This document shows positions 40,014 through 46,313 of a DNA stretch of 46,313 bases, piece after piece. The stretch's first letter is position 1. Each line of letters starts with the position of its first letter. A program made the position numbers and the translations under genes. Source of the stretch: an uncultured Methylococcaceae bacterium (GTDB lineage: Bacteria > Pseudomonadota > Gammaproteobacteria > Methylococcales > Methylomonadaceae); NCBI GenBank assembly GCA_903866825.1, contig CAIPPE010000042.1, positions 1 to 46,313 of the forward strand. Direction: 5' to 3'. The notes under the pieces are model-generated. The model was given only the letters and a program-made list of their open reading frames with translations, did not search any database and was not told where the DNA came from.

Positions 40014-40559
40014 ATGCAACACGAACTTATAAATATTTTGATTAGGACAGGCTTTCGACCGCAATTATTTGCACGTTGTTTACAATCTATAACCGACCAG
40101 AATTATCCAAACTTGCGGGTAATAGTTAGTATTGACAGGGATTGCGATTATGTACCTTCTTGGTGTGATGTGATACGGGTTTCGCCAGGGAATGAGTCAT
40201 ACACATACGATTGTTATTTGAACGCATTAAAAGAAATAGTTACCGATGGTTATTTTTTTGCGCTCGACGATGATGAGGTTTTAGCAAAGGATTGTCTTTC
40301 AAAAATAATATTCGACAACCCTGCTATAATTCACAAAATTGATTATATGGGTAAAATTATACCCACAAGACAGGGTGTATTTTTAGGAGAAATTGGCATG
40401 CCGTCAATTATGTTGCATCACTCATTAAAGAACTTAGCAAACTTTGACGGCGGAAATCATGGGGATTATAATTTTATAAAGGCAATTGAGGCGCAGGTTG
40501 CTTTGTATTATAGCGATTTAGTTTTGGTTAGGGTGGATAGGAAAGGGAACGGGGTTTAA
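40014..40559 (+). CDS. Glycosyltransferase family 2-like protein, inverted in the late operon
   Basis: The start MQHELINILIRTGFRPQLFA at 40014 is set by the -7 box just before it. The GT2 pattern is clear: LINILIRTGFRPQLFARCLQ, LRVIVSIDRDCDYVP and GYFFALDDDEVLAKDC, where DDD is the DXD metal site (about residues 80-90). It is the only plus-strand gene between 8.8 and 44.2 kb besides the cassette pair. Its stop overlaps that of the convergent gene at 40556 in the palindrome TTAATTAA. Having its own promoter suggests separate acquisition. Confidence 0.75.
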   Translation: MQHELINILIRTGFRPQLFARCLQSITDQNYPNLRVIVSIDRDCDYVPSWCDVIRVSPGNESYTYDCYLNALKEIVTDGYFFALDDDEVLAKDCLSKIIFDNPAIIHKIDYMGKIIPTRQGVFLGEIGMPSIMLHHSLKNLANFDGGNHGDYNFIKAIEAQVALYYSDLVLVRVDRKGNGV

Positions 40560-40855
40560 TTAACCGCTTGTAATAATTCATCAAATTTACCTTCCGCCAA
40601 TAGTTCTTTAGCCTTTTTTTCTCCGTCTAATATTTGCATACCTTTTACACGATTAAGAATAGTTGGAAATGTGCCTACCGTCCCCAACCCGAAAAGTATT
40701 TCGATACCTCCTTTAATATAAATATTAAACAAATTACCTAACGACGAAACTGTTTTATAGCCCTGTATTAAATCAAAATCCTGTTTTTGTTTATTCCAAA
40801 CTTTGCGATAAACTTTAAAACCTTTTTCGATTAGATATAATTCAAATGCTGTCAT
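40556..40855 (-). CDS. Small tail/connector protein, about 99 aa
   Basis: I start at MTAFELYLIEKGFKVYRKVW (40855), directly after the upstream stop; a longer frame to 40909 overlaps it. The sequence contains VSSLGNLFNIYIKGGIEILF and a helical end (EKKAKELLAEGKFDELLQ). It follows the tail completion candidate in the pre-island part of the operon. Not recognised. Confidence 0.5.
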   Translation of the reverse strand: MTAFELYLIEKGFKVYRKVWNKQKQDFDLIQGYKTVSSLGNLFNIYIKGGIEILFGLGTVGTFPTILNRVKGMQILDGEKKAKELLAEGKFDELLQAVN

Positions 40856-40856
40856 A

Positions 40857-41354
40857 TTAATTAAACACCGGATCAGGAACATATCCCATCGGCCTGCTAT
40901 TTGGGTCATAATTAGTATCCTCCATAGTTTCCAAAGTTATAGACAATGAAACACCTGTAGAGTTTACGTCCAATTTATTATAAACAGGTAACGACCTGTA
41001 CTTTTGGCCTACCGTTTGTCTGAAGTACCGGGGCCTGTTCGGCGACATTCTGTAATATTCCAGCTTTACCAAAAATTCTTTTAGCAAATGTCCCATAGTT
41101 TGAACGATAGTTTCATTATCATTTGTGTACTCGTCAAAATCAGTTATAGCCAAAAACTCCATATAAAGGTCATAGGTGGAATTAACCGCATTGCTTATTG
41201 TCGTCTCAATGGTAATCGGCTTTAAATTATAAAGCATCACAACGGGAAACTGTGCTTTGTCGGCCAATAGGTTTAGCTCGTTCTTAGTACCGTATAAAAA
41301 TGTCGGCTGTGAGTTTAACTGCTCAACTACTGCTTTAATCTGATTTCTTACCAC
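40857..41354 (-). CDS. Tail completion/terminator-like protein
   Basis: The 165-residue protein begins MVRNQIKAVVEQLNSQPTFL and continues with LADKAQFPVVMLYNLKPI, IETTISNAVNSTYDLYMEFL and a beta-rich C-terminus. Size, alpha-beta order and place (after the chaperone pair) fit the tail terminator proteins of siphoviruses, but identity is low. It starts inside the frameshift extension. Confidence 0.55.
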   Translation of the reverse strand: MVRNQIKAVVEQLNSQPTFLYGTKNELNLLADKAQFPVVMLYNLKPITIETTISNAVNSTYDLYMEFLAITDFDEYTNDNETIVQTMGHLLKEFLVKLEYYRMSPNRPRYFRQTVGQKYRSLPVYNKLDVNSTGVSLSITLETMEDTNYDPNSRPMGYVPDPVFN

Positions 41355-41604
41355 TATTACTCAATTCAAAATACCGTTCATCAAATAACCTTTGTTCTTT
41401 ATTCATCCACAGTTTCAAAATTACTTTATCCAAAGGTAAATTCAAAATTGAAACCCATTTTAATATATCACCCTGAGCTAACGAATTTACCGCGTTGTAG
41501 AATTTGAATTTTTCAAACGCCTTCGCACCAGCGCGTTTTTCCAGGTCTGTTTGAGGGCTTGCCAAAATGTTTGTTTCGTGGTTGATAATTTTCTGAAGTT
41601 CACA
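41335..41604 (-). CDS. -1 frame extension of the tail assembly chaperone (G-T-like)
   Basis: From the T10 run (41604-41613) the -1 frame stays open for 89 codons: CELQKIINHETNILASPQTD..., GDILKWVSILNLPLDKVILK and LFDERYFELSNSGKKSD. It lacks an ATG or ribosome site near its beginning; a TTG at 41565 is the only start-like codon. With -1 slippage the upstream gene would yield a fusion of about 275 residues, close to lambda gpGT (279). See the gene at 41487 for the 0-frame product. Confidence 0.65.
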   Translation of the reverse strand, partial: CELQKIINHETNILASPQTDLEKRAGAKAFEKFKFYNAVNSLAQGDILKWVSILNLPLDKVILKLWMNKEQRLFDERYFELSNSGKKSD

Positions 41605-42161
41605 AAAAAAAAATTAGCAATGGGCAAACATTGCGTAATTGGTATTTTATAAATTTCATTCACGAACTCTTCGGCCTTTTGTTCTTCCCAAAGTTGTCCT
41701 GTAGCTTTACAGTAAAAATAATTAGCCAATAACATAGCGCAGCACTTCAAAGACGGCCTGAAATACTCTTTCCATTTTTCTTCGCCGTACTTTGCAATAT
41801 GCTGATTGATTTCTTCGGCTATTAAATCCCGGCAAACCATGTACGCCCCCGCTGGCTCTATTGATATGTTTTTAGGAACATCTATCCATTTACCTGAAAT
41901 ATGTATGCGTGATGGCACGGCCTTAGCATCATAGGTATAGTTAATCTGATGAACCAATGACAATATGCGTTCTTTTATTTCATCGGCCTGTTTTATATCG
42001 GTAATGTTATCGAAAACATCCTGTGTTAATTCGGGTATCATTGGAATCCCGCCAACGCCTTCTTCAGTATCCATTAACATTTTTAATGTTATTTCAGATA
42101 ACACTGTGGGGATTGCTATCTTTTTTTTACCTGAAGTAGTGAGTATGGTTTTTACAATCAT
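41487..42161 (-). CDS. Tail assembly chaperone, 0-frame product (G-like)
   Basis: The 224-residue protein begins MIVKTILTTSGKKKIAIPTV and then LSEITLKMLMDTEEG, the pattern seen at the start of tail assembly chaperones of Bacteroidota phages (beta hairpin, IP-x-x-x-x-EITL). Codons 183-186 read AAT TTT TTT TTT in a run of ten T's, where ribosomes can slip back by one. After the run the 0 frame becomes Lys/Arg/Thr-rich (RKLSTTKQTF...RRRLKNSNSTTR), an unlikely natural end. Function: holding tape measure during tail assembly. Confidence 0.65.
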   Translation of the reverse strand: MIVKTILTTSGKKKIAIPTVLSEITLKMLMDTEEGVGGIPMIPELTQDVFDNITDIKQADEIKERILSLVHQINYTYDAKAVPSRIHISGKWIDVPKNISIEPAGAYMVCRDLIAEEINQHIAKYGEEKWKEYFRPSLKCCAMLLANYFYCKATGQLWEEQKAEEFVNEIYKIPITQCLPIANFFFVNFRKLSTTKQTFWQALKQTWKNALVRRRLKNSNSTTR

Positions 42162-42173
42162 TATTCAAATATA

Positions 42174-43646
42174 CTAACAAACTTTGTCAAATTCGGAAAC
42201 GAAATGATTATCGCCGAGGTAGGGTAATCGGGCTTTGGCCGGGCTTCTAAACTTAGCGAAATGTCTTTGTATCGCTTGCGCCAAAGTATCTGCCAAATCC
42301 TGTTTGTATCCATTGGGAAATTTCAAAATACCCTGTTCATTATCGTTATATATTTTATCAATCAAAGATGCTCTGCAATATACCATACCTGCTTCTGCCT
42401 TTGGCGTTGCATCTCTCGCCCTTGCTGTTTTATCTGAATTAACCTGCACTTCAATGGCTGTTATGCCAGCACGAACCAATGTTTGTTTTGCACTTTTGCC
42501 GCTTGCCTTTGCTTCGATATAATGCGGACTTGGCAAAAATGTCATTTCTTTTATCAAATCAGGAAACTCCAGATTAAACCATCCAATATTATCAATATAC
42601 ATTTTATTGTTTTTCAACCCTGAAACAACATAAGCAGAACTCGCATTACCCGGCTTGTCTGTATATGCTGTGTCCCAATCGGTGCCGTAATCTTTTAACT
42701 CCCTTCGTTCTGGCATTTCGTGATCTGGAACAACTATTAGCCATTTTTTCCAAATACCCCCTTCTTCAGGCGAGGGGTTTTGTTCCATTTGACCTGCATA
42801 ACCATAGCTGCCTAAATCTATTTTCATTTCTGACAATATTTCGGCGTTCATTCTTATTGGATCAAGTAATCCATCAACATATTTTTCAGCGACTTCAATA
42901 GGTTTAATTCCTTTATTGGCAGTGGCTGGCAAACAAATATGTTTTATTTTTTTATCTGATTTTTTAAGCCAATTACCTGTAGGGTCGTTTTCATGCAATC
43001 TTTGCATTACTAATATTGTTGGCGTAACCGCTTTATTTACTTTACGTGTAGACAACGTAGTATTCATAAATGAATTAGCCGTTTCCAATTCTGCCTCGCT
43101 TGCCGATTGTTGGGCATTTAACGGGTCATCAATAATAATCAAATGCGCGTGAAAGCCCGTAATAGTGCCTGTAACCGATGTTGCATACCGTTCCCCTTTT
43201 TTGGTATTAGTGTAATGGGTTTTATTATTTTGATCGACTTTTATATCAATTTCAGGAAAATACTTTTTATACTTATCAGATAAAATTATATCCCTTGACT
43301 TTAAAGCGTGGTCTGTAGAAAGTGATTGACTATATGAACCTGTGAGTATTCGCAATGTTGGATCAACTGTCCACGCCCATGCCGGGGCCATAATTGTGCA
43401 TATCGTAGACTTTGAAGAACCTGGTGGGATATTTATAGGCAAGTCATATAGTTTATCCTCACGCTTAACAACCCGCATTATAACTTCTTGTATTTCGTCA
43501 CAAAGGTATTTTATGTGCCAGTTCCATATCGGGTCTTCTGGTATTATTACCTCCCAAAATTGCTGTACGAATTTATAAAGCGACCGACGACATAAAGCCG
43601 CCCATGCCTCATCTGCCGATGGTATTTTTGACGGATCAATGTGCAT
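42174..43646 (-). CDS. terL: Terminase large subunit
   Basis: The 490-residue protein has an ATPase with Walker A INIPPGSSKST (residues 71-81) and Walker B HLIIIDDP (168-175), then ILVMQRLHENDPTGNW as coupling motif. The C-terminal RNase H-like nuclease begins at DYGTDWDTAYTDKPGNASS (first acidic residue about 328), with further acidic sites later. It packages DNA through the portal. It follows the small subunit with an 11-base overlap. Length and motifs are complete. Confidence 0.95.
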   Translation of the reverse strand: MHIDPSKIPSADEAWAALCRRSLYKFVQQFWEVIIPEDPIWNWHIKYLCDEIQEVIMRVVKREDKLYDLPINIPPGSSKSTICTIMAPAWAWTVDPTLRILTGSYSQSLSTDHALKSRDIILSDKYKKYFPEIDIKVDQNNKTHYTNTKKGERYATSVTGTITGFHAHLIIIDDPLNAQQSASEAELETANSFMNTTLSTRKVNKAVTPTILVMQRLHENDPTGNWLKKSDKKIKHICLPATANKGIKPIEVAEKYVDGLLDPIRMNAEILSEMKIDLGSYGYAGQMEQNPSPEEGGIWKKWLIVVPDHEMPERRELKDYGTDWDTAYTDKPGNASSAYVVSGLKNNKMYIDNIGWFNLEFPDLIKEMTFLPSPHYIEAKASGKSAKQTLVRAGITAIEVQVNSDKTARARDATPKAEAGMVYCRASLIDKIYNDNEQGILKFPNGYKQDLADTLAQAIQRHFAKFRSPAKARLPYLGDNHFVSEFDKVC

Positions 43647-44130
43647 TTATCTTTTCAAGTGAAATAGCAAGTTGTTCGAGTTCGGTGTTTGATAGGTTGG
43701 AGAAATCGGTTTCTTTATTTACAGTAGCAGAAATTTCAGATTTTTCTATAAGACCTAAATTTCTTGCTATAATATTACCGTTATATACGCCAACCGAAGC
43801 ACCTTCAAATTGTTGAGTGAAAATAATATCCTCCACGCGCGATACGATAACGGAAAAATCTTGACTACAAGTCTTTTTAAAATCACTAAAATAACCTCTG
43901 TTACAATTCAAATAAAGACATAAACCAGTAATTGTATATGGGGTATCTGTTTCTCGATCAACTTCCACAGCATCCTTGCCAACCCAATCTTTTTTTGTCC
44001 ATTTACGGGCATCTGTAGCTTCAAAATATTCCACGCAAGCATCCCATAGTAATTCAGGTGTTGCAAATAGTATATCACGTCCGTGTTTAGAACGTAATTT
44101 CCAAAACTGATTTCCTGATGGTGCTGCCAT
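43636..44130 (-). CDS. terS: Terminase small subunit (P22 gp3-like)
   Basis: The 164-residue protein begins MAAPSGNQFWKLRSKHGRDI, nearly the classic opening of P22 gp3-type DNA-packaging proteins, then PELLWDACVEYFEATDARKW and YTITGLCLYLNCNRGYFSDF, the helix-turn-helix that reads the pac site. The C-terminal tail (SNLSNTELEQLAISLEK) would meet the large subunit. A -7 box lies only four bases before its ATG. P22-type members usually package by the headful mechanism. Confidence 0.9.
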   Translation of the reverse strand: MAAPSGNQFWKLRSKHGRDILFATPELLWDACVEYFEATDARKWTKKDWVGKDAVEVDRETDTPYTITGLCLYLNCNRGYFSDFKKTCSQDFSVIVSRVEDIIFTQQFEGASVGVYNGNIIARNLGLIEKSEISATVNKETDFSNLSNTELEQLAISLEKINAH

Positions 44131-44134
44131 ACAT

Positions 44135-44142
44135 CAAATATA
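44135..44142 (-). promoter_or_regulatory. -7 box of the late operon
   Basis: On the minus strand TATATTTG, followed by ATGT and then the terminase ATG at 44130. The predicted start coincides with the start codon. This is the likely entry point of the long minus-strand morphogenesis operon. Confidence 0.65.
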
Positions 44143-44173
44143 CGGTTATTTATAAAAAAAAAATAAAAATAAA

Positions 44174-44204
44174 TTTGTAGTTAAATTAATTTAACTTAAC
44201 TTTG
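44174..44204 (+). promoter_or_regulatory. Promoter of the RHH operon
   Basis: TTTG at 44174-44177, a 19-base spacer and TAACTTTG at 44197-44204. It diverges from the terminase promoter, with an A/T-rich stretch between them. Confidence 0.75.
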
Positions 44205-44224
44205 ATTTATCAAAACAAAAAGAT

Positions 44225-44401
44225 ATGAATAAAACACCAATTAAACGAGTTGAGGAGCGAAAGATAAACGCTACTGTAACACTTAAACCGAGCGAGATTG
44301 AGGAGATCATCGGCAATCACCCCAGCCTATCAGAAGGCATTCGCGCCCTTATCGCCCAAAACAACCAAATGTTAAACGAATTAAAAGAGTTGAAGAAATG
44401 A
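44225..44401 (+). CDS. Ribbon-helix-helix DNA-binding protein, 58 aa
   Basis: The product has a basic N-terminus (NKTPIKRVEERKINATVTL), a beta strand and two helices (KPSEIEEIIGNHPSLSEGIR, ALIAQNNQMLNELKELKK), the layout of Arc/CopG-type repressors. It is the first gene after a good promoter and is divergent from the late operon, so it could control one or both. It ends in an ATGA overlap with the next gene. Confidence 0.65.
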   Translation: MNKTPIKRVEERKINATVTLKPSEIEEIIGNHPSLSEGIRALIAQNNQMLNELKELKK

Positions 44402-44607
44402 AAAGCTTACCAACCAAAATGACTAAAATCAGTAGCAATACAATTGCGAAACCATTATCAATGAATTTAGGCGGCAAAATTACTGCCAAAGTAACCGACA
44501 AAGGAAACTCTATGTACCACAAAGGCGAAATTATAGAGATTGATATTAACGAGGTAAACCACGCCGATATGCTTTGGGTTACTCCAATTGGCGAAAACTT
44601 TAACTAA
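44398..44607 (+). CDS. Small beta-rich protein, 69 aa
   Basis: Coupled by ATGA to the RHH gene. MKSLPTKMTKISSNTIAKPL is followed by GGKITAKVTDKGNSMYHKGE, a small SH3-like barrel pattern. No family recognised. Confidence 0.5.
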   Translation: MKSLPTKMTKISSNTIAKPLSMNLGGKITAKVTDKGNSMYHKGEIIEIDINEVNHADMLWVTPIGENFN

Positions 44608-44632
44608 CCCCCAATTTTTAACAAGTAAGAAA

Positions 44633-44875
44633 ATGAAAACTAAACTATCACAATCAGAACTATTTGTAGTATGCAATATTTACGGCACAAGTACATATTT
44701 ATTTGAAATTTACGCTACAAATTTAGCTGCTCAAATGGTTGTAGATGAGCAAAACAAACTTCATGAAGATGAAATTACCCGGTATGAGTACATTGATTTA
44801 TACCATTATATTCAGGTAATGACAGGTGGATTCGATAGTATTTTGGATGCTTATAACGCTTATCATGGAGACTAA
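44633..44875 (+). CDS. Small acidic phage protein, 80 aa
   Basis: The start MKTKLSQSELFVVCNIYGTS at 44633 is preferred over an in-frame ATG at 44588 that lies inside the preceding gene. The rest is helical and acidic (AAQMVVDEQNKLHEDEITRY). Not recognised. Confidence 0.5.
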   Translation: MKTKLSQSELFVVCNIYGTSTYLFEIYATNLAAQMVVDEQNKLHEDEITRYEYIDLYHYIQVMTGGFDSILDAYNAYHGD

Positions 44876-44879
44876 CCCC

Positions 44880-44954
44880 ATGCGCCACATCACCCGCCTA
44901 ATCATATTCGCTCTCGATAACTTGCCAGTGTTGGCACAAATGATAATAAGATGA
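44880..44954 (+). CDS. Possible 24-residue hydrophobic peptide
   Basis: MRHITRLIIFALDNLPVLAQ... starts 5 bases after the previous stop and ends in an ATGA overlap with the next gene. The overlap supports it; the length argues for caution. It may serve as a leader coupling the next gene. Confidence 0.35.
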   Translation: MRHITRLIIFALDNLPVLAQMIIR

Positions 44955-45121
44955 AAGTAATAAAAAGGTACAAATCAGGTTACACCATACGCCAAAGTTC
45001 AACAGGATTGTATTTTGTTTATCGTGGCCGTATTTCCGAAACATTTGGATTTCACCTCCTCAAAGAAGCGAGGGATATGGTTAAGTACTTACAAGCTTTA
45101 TCGCCATTACCTCACCTTTAA
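44951..45121 (+). CDS. Small basic protein, 56 aa
   Basis: MKVIKRYKSGYTIRQSSTGL is followed by YFVYRGRISETFGFHLLKEA. The beta-beta-alpha pattern with basic strands is like small DNA-binding or AP2-like N-terminal arms of phage proteins. Found by reading between larger genes; coupled by ATGA. Confidence 0.5.
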   Translation: MKVIKRYKSGYTIRQSSTGLYFVYRGRISETFGFHLLKEARDMVKYLQALSPLPHL

Positions 45122-45150
45122 CACTTTAACTAACTTAATAAAATAACACA

Positions 45151-45351
45151 ATGAAAACAACTATCACAAAAACACCAGAAAAATTTGAACCAGTAACTGT
45201 ATCATTCACCTTTGAAACACTTGAAGAATTTACAGACTTTAAGTTTTTTGTAAGATATTATAGTTGGGAGGAATGGAATAAATTATTGAACAAACAGTCC
45301 GAAACATTCCCGTTTAATTCAGAATTACACATTAAACTAACCGAATTGTAG
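45151..45351 (+). CDS. Small acidic protein, 66 aa
   Basis: MKTTITKTPEKFEPVTVSFT, then FETLEEFTDFKFFVRYYSWE and a short end. Last gene of the plus-strand operon, 16 bases before a terminator. Similar acidic beta-alpha proteins are common in phages; function unknown. Confidence 0.55.
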   Translation: MKTTITKTPEKFEPVTVSFTFETLEEFTDFKFFVRYYSWEEWNKLLNKQSETFPFNSELHIKLTEL

Positions 45352-45366
45352 TTTACCACTCTCACA

Positions 45367-45391
45367 GCCCGGCCAACAACCGGGCTTTTTT
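45367..45391 (+). terminator. Rho-independent terminator of the RHH operon
   Basis: GCCCGG (45367-45372) pairs with CCGGGC (45380-45385) and six T's follow. Confidence 0.9.
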
Positions 45392-45401
45392 GTGTGTTAC
45401 A

Positions 45402-45530
45402 TCCTGACTTTCTTAATAAAATAGTCAGGAAGTTGGTTTGACAAACTGACTTTTAAGGTTGAAAAGTCATGATTATACACCTTCATCACCGCAAAGTTTA
45501 CCTGGTTTCAGGGTTTCGTCCTGTTTGACT
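45402..45530. other. Hairpin-rich intergenic region
   Basis: The 185-base gap between the terminator and the VRR-NUC stop holds no gene. It contains TCCTGACT/AGTCAGGA (45402-45409 with 45423-45430), GACTTTT/AAAAGTC (45448-45454 with 45462-45468) and a CCTG-GTTT-CAGG hairpin near 45502. Three consecutive stems suggest an RNA element, an origin or a packaging-related site. None has a T-run, so they are not ordinary terminators. Confidence 0.45.
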
Positions 45531-45576
45531 GTGTTGTGAAAGGTGAAAAGTTTAAGGGTCTAAATATTTTGCGTAA

Positions 45577-46236
45577 TTACTCAATCCCACTAAGATACTC
45601 AAACTTTTCAGGGTACTTATAGATACGTTGCCTCATTATCCGTCCTTCAATATATTGCTGTAAGATTAGTTTAGCAATTTCAAAGTCATTACAGAAGTAA
45701 ACTACTCGTCTTTGCTTCCATAGTTGTGTGTGGCAGTGATATTGATAAACATATTCTTGTTTAATTGTTTCATTATCGGCCATTAACCATTTTTCCCCCG
45801 GTTTCTTAAATTCAATTAATAACCCGGTATATTTATCGTTTGTATATGTTGTTTCCCAGTCTGGCATTGATCCGGCGCTATTTAATACTTGCATTTGGTT
45901 TTGGCTAAACTTACCACGGGCTTTTTCTCGTTCGTGGCGCAAGAACTTTACATGGGGGTAGTTTAGCTTCACCCATGAGCAAAACTTCGCCTGTAGGCTT
46001 ATTTCCTCGTGTTTACGGGCTTTCTGCGCTGTGTCTTGTTCTGGTGTTAATATTTTAGCATTACGCTTGCTTTTTACGCCTAACATTTTAAGCTTATCGG
46101 ACTCGCTGGCATTGTTGTATTTTTCTTTTAGTCGGTTAATGTATGGTTGTGATAATGGGTCGTCAATAAATGATTCCCTTTTGATAATGTAGTCGTCGAC
46201 GGTGAAGGGTGGTTTGGAGAAAAGGTCGTTTGCCAT
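45577..46236 (-). CDS. VRR-NUC-type nuclease
   Basis: The 219-residue protein has a C-terminal PD-(D/E)xK core: KHEEISLQAKFCSWVKLNYP (about residues 74-93, the N-terminal Glu helix), GSMPDWETTY with Asp and TGLLIEFKKPGEKW with the E-x-K pair (about 120-155), then YVYQYHCHTQLWKQRRVVYF. This is the VRR-NUC/Holliday-resolvase-like fold common among phage recombination nucleases. The N-terminal 70 residues are charged and may bind DNA. It has a -7 box at 46268-46275. Confidence 0.75.
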   Translation of the reverse strand: MANDLFSKPPFTVDDYIIKRESFIDDPLSQPYINRLKEKYNNASESDKLKMLGVKSKRNAKILTPEQDTAQKARKHEEISLQAKFCSWVKLNYPHVKFLRHEREKARGKFSQNQMQVLNSAGSMPDWETTYTNDKYTGLLIEFKKPGEKWLMADNETIKQEYVYQYHCHTQLWKQRRVVYFCNDFEIAKLILQQYIEGRIMRQRIYKYPEKFEYLSGIE

Positions 46237-46244
46237 GTTGTTAC

Positions 46245-46275
46245 TTGCAATATATGCAATTTAAGTGCAAAATTA
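46245..46275 (-). promoter_or_regulatory. -7 box and palindromic operator of the nuclease gene
   Basis: TAATTTTG on the minus strand (46268-46275) is a -7 box. Between it and ATG 46236 lies the perfect-arm palindrome TTGCA-N5-TGCAA (46245-46259). It sits over the transcript start region, as expected for a repressor site. No well-spaced -33 element is seen. Confidence 0.5.
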
Positions 46276-46313
46276 AGTTATTGATAATCAATGTGTTTAA
46301 TACCATATTGCAC

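Noticed and set aside
41604-41613. T10 run as a plain sequencing error
   Set aside because: Cannot be excluded, but both frames around the run behave like the known G/GT arrangement in the expected gene position, so it is kept as a frameshift candidate.
1-46313. CRISPR array, integrase, transposase or replication genes
   Set aside because: No regularly spaced repeats and no recognisable proteins of these kinds are present; the inverted-repeat cassette carries no transposase.
1-46313. Direct terminal repeats or evidence of a circular genome
   Set aside because: The first and last tens of bases share no visible overlap, so window ends cannot be interpreted as genome ends.

Overview
The window reads as most of the genome of a tailed (siphovirus-type) phage or prophage of a Bacteroidota host, probably a Sphingobacteriales relative. 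The host assignment rests on three things: promoters of the Bacteroidota type (TTG, 19-22 bases, TAnnTTTG), sparse Shine-Dalgarno sequences, and many small proteins that resemble conserved genes of Bacteroidota phages. No integrase, excisionase, replication gene or obvious attachment site is visible, so temperate or virulent life style cannot be decided. I see no terminal repeat.

Layout. (1) 1-8.8 kb is a mosaic of short operons on both strands. It holds small phage accessory genes, a lysis set (holin candidate, one-piece spanin candidate, GH24 endolysin), a secreted DNA/RNA nuclease, a DUF6527 protein, a RyR-domain protein, a two-domain Myb-like DNA-binding protein and a Cro/XRE regulator with a chain of overlapping small genes. 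(2) 8.8-44.1 kb is the minus-strand morphogenesis region. In transcription order it runs: small and large terminase, tail assembly chaperone with a probable -1 frameshift, tail completion genes, a roughly 8 kb glycan-modification island (32.6-40.6 kb), large tail proteins, tape measure, distal tail protein, a small inverted-repeat-flanked cassette, S49 protease/scaffold, major capsid protein, portal, connector and three tail-fibre-like proteins. Head genes therefore lie after tail genes, unlike the usual terminase-portal-protease-capsid-tail order. (3) 44.2-45.4 kb is a short plus-strand operon led by a ribbon-helix-helix protein. It is followed by a hairpin-rich gap and a minus-strand VRR-NUC-type nuclease.

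How it works together. Terminases, portal, protease/scaffold and capsid build and fill the head. Chaperone, tape measure and the 23-32 kb genes build the tail. The fibre proteins, one with an embedded SGNH esterase domain, would contact the cell surface. The island encodes several glycosyltransferases, a fucosyltransferase-like enzyme, a hexapeptide acetyltransferase and a methyltransferase-like protein, and could decorate virions or change the host surface.

The most unusual signals are: (a) a cassette at 21757-22926 bounded by perfect 27-bp inverted repeats, carrying a HEPN-like protein and a DUF5678-like plus retropepsin-like protease pair, with a third repeat copy at 5780; (b) short plus-strand promoter-to-terminator units, one tRNA-like, placed in gaps of the minus-strand late operon; (c) two tRNA-like genes with abnormal anticodon arms; (d) a T10 slippery run that joins two chaperone frames; (e) -7 promoter boxes lying directly against start codons, implying leaderless mRNAs.
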